Below, one piece after another: positions 5,972-11,482 of a stretch of 11,482 nt of DNA. The position numbers and the translations under genes were made by a program. Under the pieces are notes generated by a model. That model did not search any database, was not told the DNA's origin, and saw only the letters and a program-made list of their open reading frames with translations. The stretch is from Microthrixaceae bacterium (GTDB taxonomy: Bacteria > Actinomycetota > Acidimicrobiia > Acidimicrobiales > Acidimicrobilacustridaceae). The first letter of the stretch is position 1; the number at the start of each line of letters is the position of its first letter. The DNA lies in contig CANGMY010000030.1 in assembly GCA_947455015.1 (NCBI GenBank), forward strand, positions 1-11,482, read 5' to 3'.

Positions 5972-6913
5972 CTAAATCGTCAGTGCTGATGCATCAACGG
6001 TGACCGTTTCACCCGATGCATCGATGACTTGATATTCGAAACCGTCTTCAACGATCGCGTCGTCGACACCGAACGCGACCGGGATCTTGTTGCAAGCGTT
6101 TCGCATCATGTAGCTGACGAGCTCCACAAGTTCGCCGGTGTCATACGACTGCGTCAGGCGAGCAAGGAGTTCTTGATTGATAGTTGGTGGTCCGACGAAT
6201 GTCGCGTCGACAAGATCAAGGGCCGAGATTGTCGCCGCCGAAAGAGTGCCGATCGCTGAGGGGTCATCTGCACCCAAGAGGTCATCGTCCGCTCCAGCGT
6301 TTAGGGCTGCAACGCTTCGGACCGACAGACAACGGCGACACTCGTGCAAACGAGCGCCTCGAAGTCGAACAAGTTCTTTTGTAATCGGATCAACGGTCTG
6401 CAAACGGCCGACGGCTGCGAGCATCGCCATAATTGCGACCATCGGATCGGCGGGGATTTCGCCTGTCGCACCCCACGCCCAGGAATCGGTCGTGAGCGTT
6501 TCGCCAAGAAGCGCACCGAGAACGACTTCGACTCGTTGCCCAACATCGAGCACGTACAACGCCTGCACCAATGGCCCGATCTCGGCACCAAGTGCGCCCG
6601 CCGATGCGGCCAGTGGACCAGCGAGAACTCCAGTGACATCGATGACGAATTGTTCAGTCATCGCCAAAGCAGCCTTCTGACGCTCATCGAATGCATCTGA
6701 AGTTGGCCAGCTACCGAGTTCCGCGATCTGGGTTTCAGAAATCGCACCCCATGCCTTGGCCTGGACTTCGGCTTCATTGTTCAGCAACATCGCGACACGG
6801 CGACGAGCAAGTTCCAGCAGCGTGCCATCGCAGGCTCCGCGAATGGATTCGCACGCGACTGCAAGCGATGCGAGTACCTCTGGTGCTTCAACTGAACGCG
6901 GATCTGACGTCAC
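5972..6913 (-). CDS. Tandem AhpD/carboxymuconolactone decarboxylase-like protein with altered active site
   Basis: This 313-aa protein reads as two AhpD-like repeats. In the second, E180 is followed by C192 and C195 at exactly the E-x11-C-x2-C spacing of AhpD (Glu118, Cys130, Cys133 in M. tuberculosis). However, the His expected four residues after the second Cys is Arg199, and the position of AhpD His132 is also Arg (194). In the first repeat, ELARRRVAMLL aligns with ELVRLRGARLH, but the Cys positions are Asn46 and Glu49, so it appears catalytically dead. The C-terminal segment MMRNACNKIPVAFGVD is typical of actinobacterial CMD-like proteins. Family members are peroxidase/redox or decarboxylase enzymes; the role here is open. 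It is the last gene of the five-gene operon. Its GTG start overlaps the P450 stop by 4 nt (GTGA), implying translational coupling to the P450. Confidence 0.75.
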   Translation of the reverse strand: MTSDPRSVEAPEVLASLAVACESIRGACDGTLLELARRRVAMLLNNEAEVQAKAWGAISETQIAELGSWPTSDAFDERQKAALAMTEQFVIDVTGVLAGPLAASAGALGAEIGPLVQALYVLDVGQRVEVVLGALLGETLTTDSWAWGATGEIPADPMVAIMAMLAAVGRLQTVDPITKELVRLRGARLHECRRCLSVRSVAALNAGADDDLLGADDPSAIGTLSAATISALDLVDATFVGPPTINQELLARLTQSYDTGELVELVSYMMRNACNKIPVAFGVDDAIVEDGFEYQVIDASGETVTVDASALTI

Positions 6914-8163
6914 CGCGCGCCACCCGGCGTGAACGAAACCGGAAGGCTCTTCACGCCGTTGATGAAGTTGGAACGAAGTTGCACTGGCGGACCAGCAAGT
7001 TCGATATCAGGAAGGCGCGTGTAGAGCTCGCGGAACATGAGGGTGATTTCACGACGGGCAAGATGGGCACCCAGACAGAAATGCGGGCCGGGGCCACCGA
7101 AGCCAACGTGTGGGTTGGGGTCGCGAAGAACATTGAACGTGTCGGGTTCGGCGAAGATCGCTTCATCGCGATTCGCCGATCCGTAATACATAATGATTTT
7201 CTCGCCCTCATGGAACTCGTGGCCCGAAAGCACGTAGTCCTGCGTGAGCGTGCGACGCATCCATACGACTGGCGACGCATAGCGAACGATTTCTTCGACT
7301 GTCGTCGGCATGACGCCATCTATATCGGCAAGAAACCGCGATCGCTGATCGGGGTTCTGCGACAGGTGTGTGATGCCGTGGCTCAGGGCCGTGCGAGTGG
7401 TCTCGTGTCCGGCCACGGAGAGAAGGATGAAGAACGAAGCGAGTTCATCGCCAGAAAGCTGTTCGCCTTCAACTTCAGTGTTGACGAGAGCCGACAACAA
7501 ATCGTCAGTTGGGTTCGCCCGTCGGAGAGCAGCCAAGTCGTTGAGTAGGCCAGCCAACATCGCCCCGGCCCCGAGGAACGCAGTGATGGGGTCGGTGCCT
7601 TCGGGAATGAAGTCCGGATCGCCGCCGGAAAGAATGATGTTTGATTGCGCTAACACCATGTCGTATTCGCTGTGCGGAATTCCCATCATGTCGAGAATGA
7701 CAAGAAGAGGGAACGGCATAGACACGTCGGTGACGAAGTCGATTTCGCCTTTGTCGATGATCCCGTCGACAACCTTCTTGGCGGTTTTCTCGACGTCCTC
7801 AAGAATGTTGTTCAACATTTTTGGAGTGAACGTTCCCGAAACAATCTTGCGCAATCGGGCATGGCGTGGATCGTCCATAGAAATCAGCGAGCCATAGAAC
7901 TCGTTCATGTCGGATGGCATGTCAAGAATCGACACCGCACCTTGACCGGAACAGAACACCTCGGGATGACGGCTGATTTCGAGGACGTCGTGCATCTTTG
8001 TGATCGCGTAGTAGCCCGGGCCCTCGGGGAACGGCTCAACAATGGGTTCGGGGAAATACGCAATGGGGTTTTCTCGGCGCAACGTGGCGAATGCTGCGTT
8101 GCGCTCTGACCAGGGCTTGGCCCAGAACTCAATGTCGGACAGATCGATGTCTTCGAGTTTCAT
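6910..8163 (-). CDS. Cytochrome P450, CYP124/CYP125/CYP142-like
   Basis: This 417-aa soluble bacterial P450 would hydroxylate a hydrophobic substrate using O2 and electrons from a ferredoxin not encoded here. Visible features are the I-helix oxygen-activation motif AGHETTR (251-257), the K-helix EIVR (291-294), and the haem loop FGGPGPHFCLG (355-365) with Cys363 as the thiolate ligand. The FGG-x-G-x-H-x-C loop has one more residue than the usual FGxGxHxC and is shared with mycobacterial CYP124 and CYP125. The following AHLARREITLMFREL and the C-terminal LRSNFINGVKSLPVSF also resemble those families, which omega-oxidise methyl-branched lipids, isoprenoids or sterol side chains. Assignment to that clan is well supported, the exact substrate is not. 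The ATG has AAGGAA 5 nt upstream. It is the fourth gene of the operon, 28 bp after the VOC gene. Confidence 0.93.
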   Translation of the reverse strand: MKLEDIDLSDIEFWAKPWSERNAAFATLRRENPIAYFPEPIVEPFPEGPGYYAITKMHDVLEISRHPEVFCSGQGAVSILDMPSDMNEFYGSLISMDDPRHARLRKIVSGTFTPKMLNNILEDVEKTAKKVVDGIIDKGEIDFVTDVSMPFPLLVILDMMGIPHSEYDMVLAQSNIILSGGDPDFIPEGTDPITAFLGAGAMLAGLLNDLAALRRANPTDDLLSALVNTEVEGEQLSGDELASFFILLSVAGHETTRTALSHGITHLSQNPDQRSRFLADIDGVMPTTVEEIVRYASPVVWMRRTLTQDYVLSGHEFHEGEKIIMYYGSANRDEAIFAEPDTFNVLRDPNPHVGFGGPGPHFCLGAHLARREITLMFRELYTRLPDIELAGPPVQLRSNFINGVKSLPVSFTPGGAR

Positions 8164-8168
8164 GAATG

Positions 8169-8174
8169 TTCCTT
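8169..8174 (-). promoter_or_regulatory. Ribosome binding site for the P450 gene
   Basis: AAGGAA on the minus strand lies 5 nt before the P450 ATG, inside the 28-bp gap after the VOC stop. It gives the P450 independent ribosome loading, whereas the downstream AhpD-like gene depends on a 4-nt overlap. Confidence 0.65.
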
Positions 8175-8191
8175 AGGTTCGAATGAAAAAT

Positions 8192-9106
8192 CTAGAGAGC
8201 GCCGGAACGATCGGTGGTCTCGATGAGTTCGAGACATTCGCCGTTCGGACCAGGCCAGAACAGGACAAGCAGTAGCGGAAGATCGTCGCCGACAGAAAGT
8301 TCTTCGGTCGGCACAAACGGAGTGGAGCCAGCGGCGCGCACGACTGCTTCGTCGGCGGCGCAATCGGTTGTAGACCATGCCATCCGAAATATTCCGAGTT
8401 CGTTTGCTCCGCGAACACGAACGGCTGTCTTCGGCGCAGGGTCAAGCCATTGAATGAGTGCAACGGTGAAAACTGAACCCGCGTCGGCAAGGATCGCTCC
8501 GCGGACTCGCTTATCGGTCTCGCCGCCAAAGAGTTCCTTCGTCCATTCCATTTCTGTCGGCTCGAAGATCGGCTTCAGACCCATAACATCGCGGTAGTAC
8601 GCAATCGATTCGTCGATGTCTGCACAATTGACGACGACTTGAGCGATCGATGTCTTGTCCGATTGAAGAAGCTGGACTGGAACCCCATCGGGATCGAGCA
8701 CCATTGCTAGGCGTGGTCGGTCGGGACCTGCTTCAACCTCAACTGGGCCGCCAGCCAACGTTCCGCCTGCCGCCACAGCCCGTTCAATCGTCGCATCGAG
8801 GTCGGGGGTGGTGATCATCAATCGGTTGTACCCGGGCTCGCCGTCGAGGCCAGGCGCAGTTCCGGTCGGCAGCGGTGTTTTCCACTCGAGAAGATCGAGC
8901 GACAACCCATCGAGGCCATCGTCCGAATGCAGGATCCACGCATCCCACGCAACCTGGTCCAGACCGAAGGCCGAACCCGATTGGTTCTTGCTTGGCACGG
9001 TGCGCAACACCCGGTGCAAGCCAAGTGCCTCGTAAAACGCGACAGCGATGTCGAGATCAGAACAGTTTGAATTGCAGTGGTAGATGCGGTTTCCCTGAAT
9101 CGCCAT
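8192..9106 (-). CDS. Two-domain VOC (glyoxalase/extradiol dioxygenase-fold) protein
   Basis: This 304-aa protein has two vicinal-oxygen-chelate modules. Module 1 (about 5-148) starts with RIYHCNSNCSDLDIAVAFYEALGL and closes with LDPDGVPVQLLQ. Module 2 (about 153-295) starts with IAQVVVNCADIDESIAYYRDVMGL and closes with WPGPNGECLELIE. VOC metal sites usually use His in the first strand, His or Glu mid-module and Glu in the last strand. Here module 1 keeps His10 but has Arg95 and Gln145, and module 2 has Val at the first-strand site and Arg241 mid-module, keeping only a terminal Glu (293). It may bind metal atypically, or act as a binding protein or isomerase rather than a ring-cleaving dioxygenase. 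The ATG at 9106 opens the first strand. A TTG at 9145 would add 13 residues and follow the amidohydrolase stop by 3 bp. No clear Shine-Dalgarno supports either start. Confidence 0.8.
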   Translation of the reverse strand: MAIQGNRIYHCNSNCSDLDIAVAFYEALGLHRVLRTVPSKNQSGSAFGLDQVAWDAWILHSDDGLDGLSLDLLEWKTPLPTGTAPGLDGEPGYNRLMITTPDLDATIERAVAAGGTLAGGPVEVEAGPDRPRLAMVLDPDGVPVQLLQSDKTSIAQVVVNCADIDESIAYYRDVMGLKPIFEPTEMEWTKELFGGETDKRVRGAILADAGSVFTVALIQWLDPAPKTAVRVRGANELGIFRMAWSTTDCAADEAVVRAAGSTPFVPTEELSVGDDLPLLLVLFWPGPNGECLELIETTDRSGAL

Positions 9107-9120
9107 AGGTGGATCGTAGG

Positions 9121-9137
9121 GCCACCGAACCGGCGGC
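9121..9137 (-). other. Small intercistronic RNA hairpin between the amidohydrolase and VOC genes
   Basis: On the minus-strand transcript, GCCGCCG-GUU-CGGUGGC can fold into a 7-bp stem (one G-U pair, the rest G-C) with a 3-nt loop. It lies 14-30 nt before the VOC ATG, where it could mask initiation or set mRNA stability. No U-run follows, so it is not a Rho-independent terminator. If the TTG at 9145 is the real start, it lies inside the coding region. Confidence 0.35.
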
Positions 9138-9148
9138 GCCTTCAACCC

Positions 9149-10414
9149 TTAGTACGACTCGGGATCGTCAATAACCGACTGGGGAACCGGGAAGTTGTAG
9201 AGCTCTGACGCGTTCTTCCACGTAATCCGAGCAATGTCCTCCGCAGGAAGATTTCCGATTTCGTGCTTGGTCACGCGCTGCGTATTAGGCCACGTCGAAT
9301 CGCAATGTGGGTAATCGCTCTCGAGAAGGATGTTCTCGACACCAATGCGATCTCGCTGCACAAACGCTGAAGGATCCTCGACGGCACAGAACCAGAAGTT
9401 GCGCTTGAGTACTTCAGCTGGAGTGAGGTCGGTGCCCGTCCACGTGCCGTACATGTCGTGGTAGCTGAGCATGTGATCGAGACGATCCATAAGGCCTGCC
9501 ACCCAACCGATGCCACCTTCAGACATGCACAACTTCAAGTCGGGGAACCGGACAGGAAGCATCGAATACAACCAGTCGACTGCAGCGAACATCGCATAGC
9601 CGAAGAACAACACGCCCACGGTGTCGGGCGGCGCGTCGGGGGCGGTGGCTGGTGATGTACCCGAGGAACCAATGTGCAGGTTCACGACCGTTCCGGTTTC
9701 GGCACAGGCCTGCATCATTGGGTCCCAGTAACCCGTGTGAAGCGATGGAAGACCCAGCATGTGTGGCGCTTCTGTGAATGTCACCGCTTTGAAACCGCGT
9801 TCGGCATTACGCCGAATTTCCTCTGCGCCAAGCACGGGGTCGAGAAGCCATGGGATTTGGCAGGGAATGATGCGACCGGGATGCGTGCCTGCCCACTCTT
9901 CGAGATGCCAGTCGTTCCAAGCGCGAGTCGTCGCGAGCGCGAGTTCGACATCGTTCGTAGTTGTCTGCAAGCGCTGACCACAGAACCCTGGCAGGAACGA
10001 CGGGAAGTTCACCGACGCATAAATGCCATTGAGGTCCATGTCTGAGATTCGTGCGTTGATGTCCCACGCTCCGCGACGCATCTCATCAAAGCGCGCCGGT
10101 TCAAATGAGTATTCAGAAACGGGGCGACCGACAACTGCATTGAAGCCCACGTTCGGAAACTCCATTCCGTCGTAGACCCACGTTTCGGATCGGTCTTCTT
10201 TCTCGATGATCTTCGGTGCGCGATCAGCGAACTTGGCGGGGAGGCGCCCCTCAAACGTGTGCGGCGGCTCGACGATGTGATCGTCGGCGGAAATCAGCGT
10301 GTAATCGCGCTTGCGACGTTCCGGCTCAGGCAGAAACGTGGCCCCGCCGGCTTTTGACTTTCCGCCGGTGGTGAAATTCATGTTGGACGCGAGATCATCA
10401 AGACTGATTGACAC
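9149..10414 (-). CDS. Amidohydrolase family 2 (ACMSD-like TIM-barrel) metal-dependent hydrolase/decarboxylase
   Basis: This 421-aa protein matches the amidohydrolase_2 (PF04909) group. An N-terminal metal-site strand reads ISADDHIVEPP (41-51), with His46 and Glu49 where many relatives have H-x-H. VNLHIGSS (244-251) supplies His247 and LLESDYPHCDSTWP (363-376) supplies the catalytic-type Asp367. SEGGIGW (298-304) is another family signature. Known relatives hydrolyse C-N or C-O bonds or decarboxylate acids such as ACMS, gamma-resorcylate and 2-hydroxy-1-naphthoate. Long (about 400 aa) actinobacterial members mostly lack an assigned substrate. The first ~35 residues are a polar extension. Its GTG start lies 3 bp after the aldolase stop (TGA-act-GTG), with GGAG in the end of the aldolase gene as ribosome binding site, so the two are translationally coupled. 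It is the second gene of the operon. A role on a carboxylated or cyclic intermediate is inferred. Confidence 0.88.
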   Translation of the reverse strand: MSISLDDLASNMNFTTGGKSKAGGATFLPEPERRKRDYTLISADDHIVEPPHTFEGRLPAKFADRAPKIIEKEDRSETWVYDGMEFPNVGFNAVVGRPVSEYSFEPARFDEMRRGAWDINARISDMDLNGIYASVNFPSFLPGFCGQRLQTTTNDVELALATTRAWNDWHLEEWAGTHPGRIIPCQIPWLLDPVLGAEEIRRNAERGFKAVTFTEAPHMLGLPSLHTGYWDPMMQACAETGTVVNLHIGSSGTSPATAPDAPPDTVGVLFFGYAMFAAVDWLYSMLPVRFPDLKLCMSEGGIGWVAGLMDRLDHMLSYHDMYGTWTGTDLTPAEVLKRNFWFCAVEDPSAFVQRDRIGVENILLESDYPHCDSTWPNTQRVTKHEIGNLPAEDIARITWKNASELYNFPVPQSVIDDPESY

Positions 10415-10417
10415 AGT

Positions 10418-11239
10418 TCACTCCAGGACGTCAGGTTCTTCACGGATAAGACGGCGGACCGCTCCGGCCCAGTACACCTCGGTGCCACGTTCAAGCAGCG
10501 ACGCCTTCATCGCAGGACGCACGAATGGCGGAACTGTTGTTGCGGGCCGATCAGCAACAAGAACGTCGTACATCAACTTGCACTGACGATCGAGCGTGGC
10601 GGACTTGTAGGTCGCTTCTTCGATTGTCGGCGCAGTGACAATCGCACCGTGATTGGCGAGAATCACAACGGAGGCATCGCCGATGCGCTCAGCAAGGTCA
10701 GCGCCGAGTTCGGGTGAATCGATTTCACCCGAGTATTCGCTGACAAACCCGAGTTCGCCATCAAACATCGAGGACTGTTGATGCAAGAACTCAGGCACAA
10801 GCCCAAGCGCGGCGAGCAACACCACGTAGTAGGGGTGGTTGTGCACGACAACCCGCGCTTCGGGCCGGCGGCGGTGAAGTTCGGTGTGGATCTGCACCGC
10901 TGGAGTGACATCCCATTTACCGCCGATCACACGCCCATCAGGATCGACACGACAAATATCAGAAGCAGAGACTTCTTCCCACCAAAGCCCCCATGGGTTC
11001 ACCATCAACGATGTGTTGTCATCGTTCGCCCAAGTGATGTGGCCAGCGATGTTCTCGCTGAATCCTTCATGAGCGAGGATTCGGAACGAACAGGCCAACT
11101 TCTGTTCATCGGTGAGCTCGACGCCGATCGGTGGCGTGATCGACGGCGACCACGCATCGGCGCCACCCTTCGAAAGCTCGATCCCTTCGGGAACGACAGC
11201 CGAACCACGAGTTGTTGCGTCATTTGCTTCGATCGTCAT
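10418..11239 (-). CDS. Class II aldolase/adducin family protein
   Basis: This 273-aa protein is a zinc-dependent class II aldolase-fold enzyme (FucA/AraD/adducin type). The core begins near residue 42 (LTDEQKLACSFRILAHEGF). ENIAGHITW (62-70) replaces the usual GNIS-type loop. HTELH (118-122) contains the Glu typical of the site, HNH (133-135) gives two metal ligands and ANHG (195-198) gives the third (His197). The metal site therefore looks intact. Family members cleave sugar phosphates by retro-aldol reaction or decarboxylate/dehydrate small hydroxy acids; in catabolic clusters without sugar genes they often act on non-sugar intermediates, which I infer here. The first ~35 residues are a low-complexity extension. 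It is the first gene of the five-gene minus-strand operon. A G-run (GGGGGG) about 9 nt upstream of the ATG is the only candidate ribosome binding site. Confidence 0.88.
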   Translation of the reverse strand: MTIEANDATTRGSAVVPEGIELSKGGADAWSPSITPPIGVELTDEQKLACSFRILAHEGFSENIAGHITWANDDNTSLMVNPWGLWWEEVSASDICRVDPDGRVIGGKWDVTPAVQIHTELHRRRPEARVVVHNHPYYVVLLAALGLVPEFLHQQSSMFDGELGFVSEYSGEIDSPELGADLAERIGDASVVILANHGAIVTAPTIEEATYKSATLDRQCKLMYDVLVADRPATTVPPFVRPAMKASLLERGTEVYWAGAVRRLIREEPDVLE

Positions 11240-11286
11240 CGTGCAACCCCCCGGTCGACGTACGGATCCCCACGTTAGATGCCAAA

Positions 11287-11306
11287 CCGATGCACCGGAT
11301 CATCGG
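11287..11306. promoter_or_regulatory. 20-bp interrupted palindrome between the operon and the divergent esterase
   Basis: CCGATGCACCGGATCATCGG matches its reverse complement at 16 of 20 positions (pattern CCGATG-N2-CCGG-N2-CATCGG). It sits in the 85-bp region between the divergent aldolase and esterase starts, 47 bp before the aldolase ATG and 18 bp before the esterase ATG. A single dimeric regulator bound here could control both directions. I could not define a convincing -10/-35 pair on either strand. Function is inferred from position and symmetry. Confidence 0.45.
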
Positions 11307-11324
11307 ATGTGGTTGCCTTTCGCC

Positions 11325-11482
11325 ATGACAACCGTCTCCATAGCCAATGGCAGTCTTCAGGGCCGCACCGCCCCCGGCTCAACAGCATTTCTCGGCATCC
11401 CCTTCGCCGAAGCGCCGGTCGGCCCGCTCCGCTGGGCGCCACCATCACCCGTTCTCTCATGGTCAGGCACCCGCGATGCCAC
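11325..11482 (+). CDS. Type-B carboxylesterase family protein (3' partial)
   Basis: Only the first 52 codons are present. They match the start of the carboxylesterase type B family (PF00135): a short strand and G-x-L-x-G turn (SIANGSLQGR), then FLGIPFAEAPVGPLRW (about 22-37), corresponding to the conserved F-x-GIPYA-PPVG-LRW block, then PP and W-x-GTRDA. The catalytic Ser-Glu-His triad lies beyond the window. There is no signal peptide at this start. The ATG at 11325 is chosen because the family block begins right after it; an in-frame ATG at 11307 would add six residues, and neither has a clear Shine-Dalgarno. It is divergent from the aldolase operon and may share its control region. Esterase action on the operon's substrate is a guess from position only. 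Confidence 0.8.
   Translation, partial: MTTVSIANGSLQGRTAPGSTAFLGIPFAEAPVGPLRWAPPSPVLSWSGTRDA

Noticed and set aside
6691..7548. Long open frame on the + strand (285 codons), opposite the P450 and the start of the AhpD-like gene
   Set aside because: It is the antisense shadow of two clear genes with strong motifs. Its translation has no recognisable domain and is rich in Arg and His, as expected from reversed GC-biased codons.
1..11482. CRISPR array, tRNA/rRNA, insertion sequence, toxin-antitoxin or phage defence genes
   Set aside because: No spaced repeat array, tRNA-like cloverleaf, terminal inverted repeats, transposase or defence domain was seen; the window is metabolic and housekeeping in character.

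Overview
The window looks like chromosomal DNA of a free-living actinobacterium, most plausibly an Acidimicrobiia-type lineage (Ilumatobacter-like). The reasons are moderately high GC (judged by eye), Thr/Ser-rich linkers of the TSTTTTS type, GTG/TTG starts and one probable leaderless gene, and proteins resembling mycobacterial lipid/sterol catabolism enzymes (an Hsd4A/Hsd4B-like pair and a CYP124/CYP125-like P450). The taxonomic call is inference. I saw no RNA gene, CRISPR array, insertion sequence or phage gene.

Layout. Bases 3-1623 (+) hold the 3' part of an extracellular-looking protein with a Thr-rich tail that ends at a sortase-like AFTG, then a GNAT-like acetyltransferase. Bases 1624-3383 (-) hold a two-gene operon: an SDR 3-hydroxyacyl-CoA dehydrogenase, then a MaoC/hydratase-2 enoyl-CoA hydratase. 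This is a split version of the eukaryotic peroxisomal multifunctional enzyme type 2 (MFE-2, HSD17B4). Bases 3384-3566 are a divergent control region with a 20-bp-period double repeat. Bases 3567-5959 (+) hold rmuC and a membrane fatty acid desaturase, the latter behind a palindromic operator that overlaps a probable leaderless promoter. Bases 5972-11239 (-) hold a tight five-gene catabolic operon, read as class II aldolase, amidohydrolase (ACMSD-like), two-domain VOC protein, cytochrome P450, and a tandem AhpD/CMD-like protein. At the right edge a type-B carboxylesterase starts on the + strand, diverging from the operon across an 85-bp region with a 20-bp interrupted palindrome.

How the genes may work together (inference). 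The SDR and hydratase would carry out the (3R)-hydroxyacyl-CoA steps of beta-oxidation, in the style used for branched-chain and sterol side-chain acyl-CoAs. The P450 belongs to a clan that oxidises methyl-branched and sterol-like lipids. The aldolase, amidohydrolase, VOC and AhpD-like genes are coupled to the P450 by overlaps or very short gaps and may process ring- or carbonyl-containing intermediates. The substrate cannot be read from the sequence. The main oddities are the altered active sites: the AhpD-like protein keeps E-x11-CxxC in its second repeat but has Arg at the conserved His positions, its first repeat has lost both Cys, and the VOC protein lacks most metal ligands.
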